From: Saccharothrix sp.
GTDB taxonomy: Bacteria; Actinomycetota; Actinomycetes; Mycobacteriales; Pseudonocardiaceae
DNA length: 64,000 nt
Assembly: GCF_031180885.1 (NCBI RefSeq)
Contig: NZ_JAPSLK010000015.1
Location: 104,954-168,953, forward strand
Direction of reading: 5' to 3'
In this document: in pieces, positions 35,394 to 43,824 of the stretch
Layout of the letters: the number at the start of each line of letters is the position of its first letter
How positions within the stretch are numbered: position 1 is the stretch's first letter
Position numbers and translations under genes: made by a program
Notes under the pieces: generated by a model
What the model was told of the DNA's origin: nothing
Database searches by the model: none
The model's input: only the letters and a program-made list of their open reading frames with translations

Positions 35394-37745
35394 ATGAGAT
35401 CGTCCGGAAGACCCGGGCACGTCGCGCGCGCCGGATTGACGACCGCCGCCCTGATCGGCGGACTCGTGGCGGTTCCGGGCACCGCCACCGCGGCCCAGAA
35501 CCCGAACTGGACCACGCTGCGCCCCACCCAATGGCTGAGCACGGACGCCCGCACCCCGTTCCACGCCATCACCACGGGTGACGCCCGGGTCGGCGCGTGG
35601 CGCGACGACGACGGGAAGCACCACCTCGGCAAGTCGTACTTCACCTTCGACCTGTCCCGGCTCAAGGGCACCACGGTGTTCACAGCCCGGCTCAGCGCCT
35701 ACGAGAAGTCGGTGAACGACTGCGCCACCCCACGCGCCCTCGAACTGTGGACCACCAAGCCGCAGCGCACGATCAGCTGGGCGTTCCAGCCGCGCGAGCT
35801 GGTCAAGGCCCCGGACCCGGCGAGCGGCACGCCGTGCGCGTTCCCGTGGCTGAGTTGGGACCTGGGTGAGATCGTCAAGAACGCCGTGGCCGAGGGCAGC
35901 ACGTCGCTGACCCTCGTCGCCCGCATCAACCGCGACCACCAGGGCGACCTCGCTTACGGCCGGTCCCTCTCGACCAGCCCGAGCCTGGAGGTCACCTTCA
36001 ACACCCCGCCGGGCACGCCCACCGACCTCACGCTGAACAACCGCCCGTGCGGGGAGCCGATCATCACCGCGTCCCGGCAGCCGTTCGCCAGCGCGCGGGT
36101 GTCCGACCCCGACCCCGGCGGGATCGACGGCAGGCTGGCGTTCTGGCCGGTCGACGCCCCGGACCAGCGCGTCGAGCACGCCACCTCCGCCGTCGGCGGC
36201 TCGCTCTTCGGCTACTTCCCGGCCGGCATGGTGCAGGACGGCCGGCAGTTCGCGTTCGCCGCGCGCGCCGAGGACGGTCACGCGAACTCCGAGTGGTCCG
36301 CCCCGTGCGTGTTCACCGCGGACTTCACCGCGCCCGCGAACGCCCCGTCCGTCACCTCCACGGTGTACCGGGAGAACAACGGCCCGCCCGGTGACGGCGG
36401 CGAGGGCGTCCCCGGCGACTTCACCTTCGACGCCGGCGGCGACGAGGACGTAATCGCCTTCGAGTACTCCGGCCACGCGGTCGGGTACGGCCGGGTGACC
36501 GCCGACCGGCCCGGCGGGTCGGCCACCATCACCACCACCCCGACCACCGACGGACCGGTGTCCATCGAGGTCTCCGGCGTCGACCGGGCGGGCAACCGCT
36601 CCCCGGCCCGCTCCTACCGGTACTGGATCCGCACCACCGCCCCGTACCTAAAGCTGCCGATCTTCGAGCTGGGCGTGCCGGCGGACGTCGTGTTCACCGC
36701 GACCCAGGCGGGCGCGACGACGTTCGTCTACACCCTGGACGACGGCCCGGAGCAGACCGTGCCGGTCGGCCCGGACGGCACCGGCAAGGCGACCTTCACC
36801 TTCTACGCCGGGCAGCGCACGCACCCGTTCAAGGTGTGGACCGTCGACGCGTCGGGCTTCAAGTCCGGCATCACCGACTTCGACATCGACGTCCAGCAGT
36901 ACGAACCGCTGGTGTACGTCGACAGGTGGAACCCCGTCGTCGGCGACCGGGTCGTGGTCACGGCCTCGCCGTGGCTGGACCGGCCCGGCGTCGTCGCCTA
37001 CGTCTTCCAGGTGGGCGACGGGGAGGAGGTGACCCTGCCGGTCGACGCGAACGGCGAAGCCCGCTACGAGTACACGGTGACCGCCCCCGGCTACCACCGC
37101 GCCCGCGCGGCGAGCGTGACGGAGGCGGGCATCCGGTCGGGCTGGGGCGAAGACCGCTTCGACGCCACCGCCCCCGCGCCGACCGTCACCAGTGCCGAGT
37201 ACCCCGGCGGCGCGGAGACCGGCGGTCCGGGCGTGGAGGGCTCCTTCACGTTCTCCTCGCCGAGGGTCCCGGTGGCCGCCTTCCGCTACCGGTTCAGCGG
37301 CGGCGAGGAGCAGACCGCGGCGGCCGGGCCGGACGGCACGGCGACCGTCCGGTGGGCGCCGAAGTCGCCGGGTGGCCACGGGGTCTACGTGGTCGGCGTG
37401 TCGTCGAGCGGTTGGACCACCGAGGGCACGTACCACTCGTTCGCGGTCAAGGCGTTGCCGCCGACGCTGATTAGCCCGCAGTACCCCGAGGGCGGCCCGT
37501 CGACCGGCAAGGCGGGGCAGCCCATCGAGTTCGTCGCGACGCCGAACGTGGCCGGGTCGCACGAGGTGGTCTGGCGGGACATCAGCAGCTCCGCGGAGCA
37601 GGTCGTGCCGGTCGGTGCGGACGGCACGGCGAGGTTCACCCACACGCCGCAGTTCCAGGGCGACCTCGTCATCGTGGTGTTCAGCCGGACCCCGGACGGC
37701 ACCGTGTCGGGCACTGCGTACAAGAGTTTCTACGTGTCCCCGTAA
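35394..37745 (+). CDS. large secreted protein: DNRLRE-like domain plus Ig/FN3-like repeats
   Basis: The protein has 783 aa with a long signal peptide (AGLTTAALIGGLVAVPGTATAA, about residues 13-34). Residues 40-205 resemble the DNRLRE domain of secreted wall-associated proteins: DARVGAWRDDDGKHHLGKSYF, SARLSAYEK-like strands and VARINRDHQGDLAYGRS. The rest is about six beta-sandwich repeats. Three share the opening P-x-V-x-S-x-x-Y-P with a Gly-Gly-Pro stretch and FTF (near residues 320, 600 and 690). No catalytic motif or sorting signal is apparent, so it is probably exported for binding. AGGGGGGAC precedes the ATG. Confidence 0.8.
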   Translation: MRSSGRPGHVARAGLTTAALIGGLVAVPGTATAAQNPNWTTLRPTQWLSTDARTPFHAITTGDARVGAWRDDDGKHHLGKSYFTFDLSRLKGTTVFTARLSAYEKSVNDCATPRALELWTTKPQRTISWAFQPRELVKAPDPASGTPCAFPWLSWDLGEIVKNAVAEGSTSLTLVARINRDHQGDLAYGRSLSTSPSLEVTFNTPPGTPTDLTLNNRPCGEPIITASRQPFASARVSDPDPGGIDGRLAFWPVDAPDQRVEHATSAVGGSLFGYFPAGMVQDGRQFAFAARAEDGHANSEWSAPCVFTADFTAPANAPSVTSTVYRENNGPPGDGGEGVPGDFTFDAGGDEDVIAFEYSGHAVGYGRVTADRPGGSATITTTPTTDGPVSIEVSGVDRAGNRSPARSYRYWIRTTAPYLKLPIFELGVPADVVFTATQAGATTFVYTLDDGPEQTVPVGPDGTGKATFTFYAGQRTHPFKVWTVDASGFKSGITDFDIDVQQYEPLVYVDRWNPVVGDRVVVTASPWLDRPGVVAYVFQVGDGEEVTLPVDANGEARYEYTVTAPGYHRARAASVTEAGIRSGWGEDRFDATAPAPTVTSAEYPGGAETGGPGVEGSFTFSSPRVPVAAFRYRFSGGEEQTAAAGPDGTATVRWAPKSPGGHGVYVVGVSSSGWTTEGTYHSFAVKALPPTLISPQYPEGGPSTGKAGQPIEFVATPNVAGSHEVVWRDISSSAEQVVPVGADGTARFTHTPQFQGDLVIVVFSRTPDGTVSGTAYKSFYVSP

Positions 37746-37754
37746 CGCTCATCT

Positions 37755-37775
37755 GATCAACGCCTTGCGTTGGTC
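37755..37775. terminator. short hairpin after the large secreted protein gene
   Basis: GATCAACGC-CTT-GCGTTGGTC forms a 9-bp stem with one G-T pair, 10 bp after the stop codon at 37745. Confidence 0.6.
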
Positions 37776-37796
37776 ACCGCTTCACCGCAGGGTTCC

Positions 37797-37829
37797 GCGT
37801 GGCCCGTTGGCTCAGCCGACGGGCCACGT
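37797..37829 (+). terminator. 14-bp hairpin before the next secreted protein gene
   Basis: GCGTGGCCCGTTGG and CCGACGGGCCACGT pair over 14 positions with two wobble or mismatched pairs around CTCAG. It ends 25 bp before the TTG start of the next gene, so it could be a second terminator or lie in a 5' leader. Confidence 0.5.
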
Positions 37830-37854
37830 CCCTGTCTACGGAAGGTGGAGCACC

Positions 37855-38790
37855 TTGTCCCCTGCGCGCAAAGCGGCCGCGGCACTGCTCGCGGCCGTCT
37901 CGCTCTCGCTGCTGCTCACGTCCCCCGCGTCGGCCGCGACCGACGCCGAACTGGCGTTCCACTGGGCGCCGGTCCACTACCAGGACACCGACTCGTCCGA
38001 CCACGACGCCGACTACGTGTCCACTGTGGACTTCGACGGCGAGTGGAACACCTTGAACAACTGGGAGTCCCAGGACGACACCCTGTCCCGGTTGACCGGC
38101 GCCGCCTACTACTCCGTGGTGGAGACCTCGACGCACTGGTTCATCGTCTACAGCTTCTACCACCCGCGGGACTGGGAGGACTTCCCGGACCCGTTCGGCC
38201 AGTACACGCACGAGAACGACATGGAAGGCATGCTCGCGACCGTGCGCAAGGACGGCACGGTGTTCGGCAAGCTCGAAGCCGTGGTGACGGTGGCGCACAG
38301 CGACTTCTACTCGTACGTGCCCGCCGGCAGCACGTTCACCAGCGGCCGGGAGAACGTCGACGGCACGCTCCTGCTCCAGAACGGCCGGCCCACCACGCGC
38401 CAGGAAGCCAAGGGGCACGGGCTCTACGCGTGGAACGGCGCGGAGTTCCCCGGCGGTGACGGTGTCGTGTACCTGCCGTCGTCCCTTGGTGAAGTGCCCT
38501 CGGGCGGCAACGACCGGTCCGTCGGCTACCGCCTGGTCGACACGTTCGCGGCGGGCGGCCTGTGGGCCCGGCGCAACGACTCCACCACCTACGCGGGCTG
38601 GGGCACGTTCCGCGGCGACAACGGCAAGGACAACGCCGCGAACACGGCATGGGGATGGGACGACGGCAACGACGGCAGCGACCTCCAGCGCGGGATGCTC
38701 GCCAACGACCCCGCCTACCTGGTTTCGGTGTACTTCGCCAACCGGGGGAACTTCAGCCTGACCTACACCCGCAACGCGTACCGCTCGTAA
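37855..38790 (+). CDS. secreted protein of unknown function
   Basis: The protein has 311 aa. TTG at 37855 is chosen because GGTGGAG lies 5-6 nt upstream and it yields a clean signal peptide (LLAAVSLSLLLTSPASAA). The mature protein is acidic and aromatic-rich. It starts DAELAFHWAPVHYQDTD, and the centre has FIVYSFYHPRDWEDFPDPF and YTHENDMEGMLATV. These Asp/His/Glu clusters recall Vps62/NPP1-like secreted proteins, but the NPP1 heptapeptide is absent and I do not assign a family. There are no obvious membrane anchors. It follows the large secreted protein gene by 109 bp with two hairpins between. Confidence 0.75.
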   Translation: MSPARKAAAALLAAVSLSLLLTSPASAATDAELAFHWAPVHYQDTDSSDHDADYVSTVDFDGEWNTLNNWESQDDTLSRLTGAAYYSVVETSTHWFIVYSFYHPRDWEDFPDPFGQYTHENDMEGMLATVRKDGTVFGKLEAVVTVAHSDFYSYVPAGSTFTSGRENVDGTLLLQNGRPTTRQEAKGHGLYAWNGAEFPGGDGVVYLPSSLGEVPSGGNDRSVGYRLVDTFAAGGLWARRNDSTTYAGWGTFRGDNGKDNAANTAWGWDDGNDGSDLQRGMLANDPAYLVSVYFANRGNFSLTYTRNAYRS

Positions 38791-38845
38791 TCACACGGCT
38801 CGGTGGTCGTGGGCGATCTTGCCGTCGCCCGCGGCCACCGCGCCC

Positions 38846-38851
38846 TACGCT
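38846..38851 (+). promoter_or_regulatory. -10 hexamer TACGCT for a leaderless transcript
   Basis: TACGCT is followed by 7 nt and the ATG at 38859. No Shine-Dalgarno is present. Confidence 0.5.
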
Positions 38852-38858
38852 GCGCTGC

Positions 38859-39473
38859 ATGGCCGTTTCCACGCCTCCGCTGCTCGCCAGGGTGGTCACG
38901 GAGGTGCTCGCGCCGTGGGTGCTGGTGCTGAGCCTGCCGCTGCTGGTGGCGTGGCACGCGACCGGCGACCCGGTGGCGACGGTGGTGTGGGGGACGGTCG
39001 TGGGCGTGTGCGGGTCGGTGGTCCCGATGGCGGTGGTGGTGCGGGGCGCGCGGCGAGGGCGGTGGCAGGGCCACCACGTGACCGACCGCGAGGGCCGGCT
39101 GGTGCCGCTGTTCACGTGCGTGCTGTCGCTGGGCGTGGCGATCGTGGTGCTGGTGCTGGGCGGCGCGCCGCACCGGATGCTGGCGCTGGCGGTGTCGATG
39201 TTCCTGAGCCTGCTGGTCAGCATCGCGGTGACGTTCCTGTGGCCGGTGCCCGGCGGGCGGGGGTGGAAGATCTCGGTGCACGCGGCCGTGGCGTCCGGGG
39301 CGCTGGCCGTGCTGGTGGTGACGTTCGGGTGGTGGACGCTGGTGTTCTCGCCCGCGGTGGCGTTGGTGGCGTGGTCGCGGGTGGCGCTGCGGGACCACAC
39401 GGTGGCGCAGGTCGTCGGCGGGGTGGCGATGGGCCTGGTGGTGGGCGGGCTGACGTTCTGGTGGCTGGCGTGA
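38859..39473 (+). CDS. PAP2-like membrane protein
   Basis: The protein has 204 aa with about six membrane segments. WKISVHAAVASGALAVLVV and WSRVALRDHTVAQVVGG occupy the places of the second and third PAP2 phosphatase motifs (PSGH and S-R-x5-H-x3-D). The third motif keeps Arg and His but has Gln for Asp, and the second has the His shifted (SVHAA). Catalytic activity is therefore uncertain, although many actinobacterial PAP2-like proteins look like this. A lipid phosphate or undecaprenyl-phosphate role is the family expectation. The frame starts at an ATG 7 nt after a -10-like TACGCT. Confidence 0.7.
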   Translation: MAVSTPPLLARVVTEVLAPWVLVLSLPLLVAWHATGDPVATVVWGTVVGVCGSVVPMAVVVRGARRGRWQGHHVTDREGRLVPLFTCVLSLGVAIVVLVLGGAPHRMLALAVSMFLSLLVSIAVTFLWPVPGGRGWKISVHAAVASGALAVLVVTFGWWTLVFSPAVALVAWSRVALRDHTVAQVVGGVAMGLVVGGLTFWWLA

Positions 39474-39507
39474 GGGCGGTCACTGCGCTCGGTGCGCGTT
39501 CTCGTCC

Positions 39508-39513
39508 TACTCT
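39508..39513 (+). promoter_or_regulatory. -10 hexamer TACTCT for a leaderless transcript
   Basis: TACTCT is followed by 6 nt and the ATG at 39520 of the enoyl-CoA hydratase gene. No Shine-Dalgarno is present. Confidence 0.5.
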
Positions 39514-39519
39514 CCGGTA

Positions 39520-40275
39520 ATGACGCTGAGGTTGGACACGTCCGGGCCGGTCGCCACGCTCACCATCGACCGCCCCGCCAAGCGCAACGCCATGAGCTAC
39601 GAGATGTGGTCGGCCCTGCCCGGCTTGATGGCGGATGTGGCGGCGGCGCCCGAGGTGCGGGTGTTGGTCGTGCGCGGCGGCGAGCACTTCTCGGCCGGGG
39701 CGGACATCAGCGAGTTCTCCACCCTGCGGGCGGGCGCTTCCGGTGCGGCGCGGTACAGCGAGGCCGTGCACAACGGCGAGCGGGCCATCGCTCGCCTGGG
39801 CAAGCCGACGATCGCGGCGGTGAACGGGTTCTGCGTGGGTGGCGGGTGCGAGATCGCGCTGGCGTGCGACCTGCGGATCGCGTCGTCCGGCGCCCGGTTC
39901 GGCATCACGCCCGCGAAACTGGGGATCGTCTACAACTTCACGTCCACCAAGCAGTTGGTCGACGTGGTGGGGCCGGCGTGGGCGAAGCAGATCCTGTTCA
40001 GCGGCGAGCTGATCGACGCGGCGACGGCGCTGCGGATCGGGCTGGTGAACGAGGTCCACGACGACCTGGACGCGCGGGTGAAGGAGCTGTCGGAGGTGGT
40101 CGCGTCGCGGGCGCAGGTGAGCGTGCGGGGCGCGAAGCAGATCGTCAACCGGGTCACCGACGGGCAGGTCGAGGAGGACGAGGCGGTGCGGGCGTTGTAC
40201 GACGAGGCCGTGCACAGCGCCGAGTACGCGGAGGGCGTGGCGGCGTTCCTGGAGAAGCGCGCGCCCCGGTTCTGA
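39520..40275 (+). CDS. enoyl-CoA hydratase
   Basis: The protein has 251 aa. It is a canonical crotonase: VATLTIDRPAKRNAMS, GEHFSAGADISEF (first oxyanion site), GFCVGGGCEIALACDLRIA (second oxyanion site with GGG), then FGITPAKLGIVYNFTSTKQLVDVVG, whose E-equivalent position carries Lys/Leu rather than the usual Glu pair. It therefore probably handles acyl-CoA, but as hydratase or isomerase cannot be told. It starts at an ATG 6 nt after TACTCT (leaderless). It is 46 bp downstream of the PAP2-like gene with its own promoter. No other fatty-acid genes are adjacent. Confidence 0.88.
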   Translation: MTLRLDTSGPVATLTIDRPAKRNAMSYEMWSALPGLMADVAAAPEVRVLVVRGGEHFSAGADISEFSTLRAGASGAARYSEAVHNGERAIARLGKPTIAAVNGFCVGGGCEIALACDLRIASSGARFGITPAKLGIVYNFTSTKQLVDVVGPAWAKQILFSGELIDAATALRIGLVNEVHDDLDARVKELSEVVASRAQVSVRGAKQIVNRVTDGQVEEDEAVRALYDEAVHSAEYAEGVAAFLEKRAPRF

Positions 40276-40401
40276 GCGCGATGGCGGCGTTCGGCTCGGA
40301 TTGGGCCGCGGTCGCGGTGCCGCGGTCGAGCGGGTGCTCACGCCACAGCACCGATCACCGGGCCAACCCTCCGAGACGCAGACGACCGGTCCAAGGGGTT
40401 C

Positions 40402-40558
40402 GTGGACGTGGAACAGGCCGCGCTGCCGGACATGTCGTCGTCCGCGCAGCGCGGCCTGTTGGCGTTCCTGGACCTCGCGCAGGCGTGCGCGCCCCGGTCG
40501 GGGAGCGGAACTCGTGCGCGCCCTCGACCGGTTGCTCGCGATCAGCGCGCCGCTGTGA
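40402..40558 (+). pseudogene. possible small decayed reading frame
   Basis: In one frame the segment reads EQAALPDM-SSSAQRGLLAFLDLAQACAP; one base out of step it continues AELVRALDRLLAISAPL and stops. Both halves have protein-like composition, which suggests a single frameshift in a gene of about 55 codons, or the tail of a lost gene. I recognise no family. Nothing else is seen between 40276 and 40559. Confidence 0.3.
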
Positions 40559-40559
40559 G

Positions 40560-40841
40560 CTACTTGTCCACGTCCTCCGTGTCGCCGGGCCACTCGCCGG
40601 TCAGCTTGTCGTAGCCGGTCGCGCCGCCCCGGTCGATCGCGGCCTTGACCAGGCCGAAGATCGCGCCCTGGACGGTGGCCGCGAGCAGCACCTCGCCCCA
40701 CCCGCGGTCCTTCTGGGTGGCGGTCGGCGCGACCTTGTCGCCGCTGATCAGCTTCCACACCTGGGCGAACAGCCGCGAGGCGGCGAGTCCACCCAGGACG
40801 CTGAACAGCATGCCCAGCGGTCGGTACAGCAGTTTGTTCAT
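40560..40841 (-). CDS. DUF4235 membrane protein
   Basis: The protein has 93 aa. It begins MNKLLYRPLGMLFSVLGGLAASRLFAQVW, the DUF4235 opening, with a membrane segment at about 8-24 and a second weak one at VLLAATVQGAIFGLVKAAI. ATG overlaps the stop of the DUF3618 gene (ATGA). The family function is unknown. It is always found with DUF3618 and holin-X genes in actinobacteria, in what looks like an envelope-stress or membrane-structure operon. It is the last gene of that operon here. Confidence 0.85.
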   Translation of the reverse strand: MNKLLYRPLGMLFSVLGGLAASRLFAQVWKLISGDKVAPTATQKDRGWGEVLLAATVQGAIFGLVKAAIDRGGATGYDKLTGEWPGDTEDVDK

Positions 40842-41335
40842 GACCTGCCCCTCACCAGCCGCCACAGCACCAGCAACGCCGCCGCCGCACCGAGGGCCAC
40901 GGCGGCCGGGTGCCGGCGGACCTGTTCGGCGACCGGCTGCGGCAGCGCCTGCACGGCCCGGTCGGTCGCGTGGGACGCCTGCGCGGTCACCTTCGAGGCC
41001 TGAGCGGTCACCTTCGACGCCGCCTCCTGCGCCTTCTCCGCTGCCACGGCGGCGGCGGTGTTGACGCGCTCGGCGACCGTGGCGGCCTGTTCCTTCACCT
41101 GCACGGCACCGTCCTTGACCTGCTCCGCGCCGAGGCGGGCGGTGTCCTTGACGCGGTCCGCGCCGTGCTGTGCGGTGTCCTTCACCTGTTCGACCTTCCC
41201 GTGCGCGGCTTCCTTGACCCGTGCGGGCACGTCGGCCTTGTGCACCAACGCCTCCACGGTGTCGCCGAGATCGCTGCGCGTCCGCTCGATGTCGGCGCGC
41301 AGCTCGGTGGGGTTCTGCGGGTTGTCCTTGCTCAT
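40838..41335 (-). CDS. DUF3618 membrane-anchored helical protein
   Basis: The protein has 165 aa. TELRADIERTRSDLGDTVEAL at the N-terminus is the DUF3618 signature. The middle is a long amphipathic helix made of repeats of about 11 residues (VKEAAHGKVEQVKDTAQHGADRVKDTARLG region, LEA-like), and a single C-terminal membrane span follows (AAVALGAAAALLVLWRLV). The start is ATG 41335, overlapping the stop of the holin-like gene. The 11-mer repeats suggest a membrane-surface helix. The biochemical function is unknown. Confidence 0.85.
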   Translation of the reverse strand: MSKDNPQNPTELRADIERTRSDLGDTVEALVHKADVPARVKEAAHGKVEQVKDTAQHGADRVKDTARLGAEQVKDGAVQVKEQAATVAERVNTAAAVAAEKAQEAASKVTAQASKVTAQASHATDRAVQALPQPVAEQVRRHPAAVALGAAAALLVLWRLVRGRS

Positions 41336-41736
41336 CGGTGCGCCCTCGCCTTCACCTGGGAGATGTCCCGCTTGACGCTCTCGGCGGCCTGCTCGGGGAT
41401 CGGCGGCGTGCCCCGGTCGATCTGCCGGCGACCGACCAGCGCGAGCACCCCGGCCACCGCGAACACCAGGGCCGCGACGACGAACGCCGCGCCCCACGCG
41501 GGCATGACCAGGGCCAGCACCAGGATCAGCCCGGCGATCAGCGCCATCACCCCGAACCAGGCCAGCACGCCGGCCCCGCCGAGGAGCCCCGCGCCGACAC
41601 CGACGTGCTTCCCCTTGTCCTTGACCTCCGCGACGGCGAGCCTGATCTCATCCCGGGCCAGCCTGCTGACCTGCTCGGACAGCCGGCTGACCAACTCGGC
41701 GGTGGACGGGTCGCGGTCGCTGGCGACGTGGTTCAT
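41332..41736 (-). CDS. actinobacterial holin-X (phage-holin-family) membrane protein
   Basis: The protein has 134 aa. An N-terminal helix (ELVSRLSEQVSRLARDEIRLAVAEVK) leads into two membrane segments (GAGLLGGAGVLAWFGVMALIAGLIL, AAFVVAALVFAVAGVLAL) and a short charged tail. This matches the Holin-X/DUF1469 family. Despite the name there is no phage context. It is the first gene of the three-gene operon with DUF3618 and DUF4235, all joined by 4-bp overlaps. A role in membrane stress is inferred from how often this trio occurs. Confidence 0.85.
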   Translation of the reverse strand: MNHVASDRDPSTAELVSRLSEQVSRLARDEIRLAVAEVKDKGKHVGVGAGLLGGAGVLAWFGVMALIAGLILVLALVMPAWGAAFVVAALVFAVAGVLALVGRRQIDRGTPPIPEQAAESVKRDISQVKARAHR

Positions 41737-41808
41737 GGGCCGTCTCCTCTCATCGGCCCAGGACTACCCACATCACAGCGCGTGTACGCACGGGTCGGGT
41801 GCAGGCGG

Positions 41809-42621
41809 TCAGAGCAGCGGGCGCAGGCGCTCCACGAACGGCGCCGGGTCCTCGGCGAACGCGATGTGCCCGCCGGGGAACATGGTCGGCTCGATCCCCA
41901 GGGCGGCGGCCAGCGCCCGCGAGGTCCGGTCGCACAGCTGTCCCGCCGACTCCTCCCCGAGCCCGACCAGGACCCGGGTCGACGAGGTCCGCAGCACGTC
42001 GAGGTCGGGCTCCCACAGCGTGGTCGGCAGCAGCATCCGGGCGTGCTGGTACCAGGCGTCGGCGGCGGCCTGCGGGTCCTGCTGCTCGGCGGCCATGTGC
42101 TCGACGACCTCGTCCGGCAGGTGGATGTTGGCCACCGCGAGGAACTTCTTCCACGCGCCCAGGACGTCGCCGGCGAGGTGCGTGGCGACGATGTCCTCGG
42201 TCTTGACCCGCAGTTCCTCGCGGTCGTCGAGGAGCTGGTCCAGCGGCGGCTCGTGCGCGATGACCGTGTGCGCGACCTCCGGGTGGTGCTGCGCGAGCGC
42301 CAACGCGCTGACCGCGCCCCCGCTGGACCCGAACACCGCCGCGGGCCCGCCGCCGACGTGCTCGACCAGCCGGCGCAGGTCGTCGGCGCGCAGTTCGGGC
42401 GTGGAGTCGCGGTCGCGGTCGTCGACCGGGCTGCGCAGGATGCCGCGCGGGTCGGTGGTGAGCACGGTGCGGTCGACGGCGAGCAGGTCCGCCATGGCTT
42501 CGAACGCCCGCGCGTCCATCGGCGCGCCGACCAGCACGACCAGCGGTCCCGTGCCGCGCAGTTCGTAGTGGAGGGTGGCGTCGTCGACGCGGAGGGTGTC
42601 GGCGGTGACGGTGTGGTTCAT
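41809..42621 (-). CDS. alpha/beta hydrolase
   Basis: The protein has 270 aa. LHYELRGTGPLVVLVGAPMDARAF gives the oxyanion loop. GSSGGAV holds the nucleophile Ser100. RVLVGLGEESAG and PGGHIAFAED supply the acid and the His. It is of the general esterase/epoxide-hydrolase type; the substrate is unknown. GGAGG lies 9 nt upstream of the ATG. It is divergent from the ECF sigma gene (73 bp between starts), and hydrolase genes are often targets of such sigma factors, so control by its neighbour is an inference. Confidence 0.85.
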   Translation of the reverse strand: MNHTVTADTLRVDDATLHYELRGTGPLVVLVGAPMDARAFEAMADLLAVDRTVLTTDPRGILRSPVDDRDRDSTPELRADDLRRLVEHVGGGPAAVFGSSGGAVSALALAQHHPEVAHTVIAHEPPLDQLLDDREELRVKTEDIVATHLAGDVLGAWKKFLAVANIHLPDEVVEHMAAEQQDPQAAADAWYQHARMLLPTTLWEPDLDVLRTSSTRVLVGLGEESAGQLCDRTSRALAAALGIEPTMFPGGHIAFAEDPAPFVERLRPLL

Positions 42622-42694
42622 CGGGAGGTCCTCCGATCAGGGAATGTTCCGTTCAGAGGTGGGTGACTCCCGGCGCGAGGCAGAATCGTCGCTC

Positions 42695-43699
42695 GTGAGC
42701 GAAGTTTCTCCGCGCGTGTTCGACGACCCGGACGTGGACCGCGCCCGCACTGGCGACCATGAGGCGTTCACCCGCCTGGTGGAGCCGCTGAAGCGGGAGG
42801 TGCACGCCCACTGCTACCGCATGCTCGGGTCCGTCCACGACGCCGACGACGCGCTCCAGGAGGCGTTGCTGCGGGCGTGGCGGGGGTTCGGCCGGTTCGA
42901 GGGGCGGTCGTCCGTGCGGAGTTGGCTGTATGCGATATCCACCAACGCGTGCCTGGACGCGGTCGAACGGCGGGGCCGGCGGGCGTTGCCGGTGGACCTG
43001 GGGCCGGCGAGCACGGAGGTCGAGGAGGGCGCGCCGCGTACGGACGTGGCGTGGCTGGGCACGTATCCCGATGCCCGGTACGAGCAGCGCGAGGCCGTGG
43101 AGCTGGCGTTCGTCGCGGCGTTGCAGCACCTGCCCGGCAACCAGCGTGCGGCGTTGCTGCTGTTCGAGGTGCTGGGGTTCAGCGTGGCGGAGATCGCCGA
43201 GGTGATGAAGACGTCCACGACCAGCGTGAACTCGGCCCTGGCCCGGGCGCGGCGGGTGCTGGCGTCGAAGGTCGGCGCGTTGGCGGGGCGACCCGCACTG
43301 AGCAAGGTCGACGACGCCCGGGTCCGCGAGGTCGTGGCGGACTACGCGGCGGCTTTGGAACGCGGGGACGCCGACGCCCTGGTGGCACTGCTGACCGAGG
43401 ACGTCACGTGGGCCATGCCCCCGATGGCGCAGTGGTACCGGGGTCGGGACGCGGTGATGGCGTTCGCCCGGGCGACCCCGTTGACCAGGTGCGGGGCGTG
43501 GCGGCACGTCGCCACCAGCGCCAACACCCAGCCCGCCGTGGCCTGCTACCTGCGGCGCCCGGGGGAGGAGGTCCACTCGGCGTGGTCGATCACGGTGTTC
43601 ACGCTGCGCGACGGCCTGATCGCCGGCCTGACGTCGTTCATCGGCCCGGACCACTTCGCGGTGTTCGACCTGCCCCCAACCCTTCCCTCGACGCCCTGA
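42695..43699 (+). CDS. ECF sigma factor with C-terminal SnoaL-like domain
   Basis: The protein has 334 aa. Region 2 (AFTRLVEPLKREVHAHCYRMLGSVHDADDALQEALLRAW, shown in outline) and region 4 (LPGNQRAALLLFEVLGFSVAEIAEVM, STTSVNSALARARRVL) are complete. A SnoaL/NTF2-like domain follows (VVADYAAALERGDADALVALL, WAMPPMAQWYRGRDAV, SAWSITVFTLRDGLIAGL). Such factors (SigG/SigJ-like, no anti-sigma gene) are thought to be controlled by their own C-terminal domain. The GTG at 42695 lies 8 nt after CAGAAT; an ATG 51 bp upstream is less likely. It probably drives its own promoter and perhaps the divergent hydrolase gene. Confidence 0.87.
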   Translation: MSEVSPRVFDDPDVDRARTGDHEAFTRLVEPLKREVHAHCYRMLGSVHDADDALQEALLRAWRGFGRFEGRSSVRSWLYAISTNACLDAVERRGRRALPVDLGPASTEVEEGAPRTDVAWLGTYPDARYEQREAVELAFVAALQHLPGNQRAALLLFEVLGFSVAEIAEVMKTSTTSVNSALARARRVLASKVGALAGRPALSKVDDARVREVVADYAAALERGDADALVALLTEDVTWAMPPMAQWYRGRDAVMAFARATPLTRCGAWRHVATSANTQPAVACYLRRPGEEVHSAWSITVFTLRDGLIAGLTSFIGPDHFAVFDLPPTLPSTP

Positions 43700-43753
43700 C
43701 GAGCCCAAACGCGTCCCCCGTCCGCCTCGTGAACGGTCCCCCGACACGACAAA

Positions 43754-43816
43754 CGGCCTCCGGCACCCGGTTTTGTCGGTCCCTCGTGGGACCATGGAAC
43801 CGGGGGCCGGAGGCCG
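43754..43816. terminator. long hairpin whose right arm is the repeat found inside cobK and cobN
   Basis: CGGCCTCCGGCACCCGGTT (43754-43772) pairs with 43798-43816 with one mismatch. Inside, GGTCCC-TCGT-GGGACC (43778-43793) forms the tip. It sits between the convergent sigma and thioredoxin genes, so termination is plausible. Read on the minus strand, the segment from 43816 back to about 43780 matches the cobK and cobN inserts (CGGCCTCCGGCCCCCG, TTCCAT, GTCCCAC). Confidence 0.75.
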
Positions 43817-43824
43817 CGCCAAGA

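Noticed and set aside
37855..38790. NPP1-type necrosis-inducing protein
   Set aside because: Secreted, with Asp/Trp/Glu clusters, but the diagnostic G-H-R-H-D-W-E heptapeptide is missing.
41332..41736. Prophage holin
   Set aside because: The protein belongs to a holin-named family, but there are no phage genes nearby and the DUF3618/DUF4235 partners are chromosomal actinobacterial genes.
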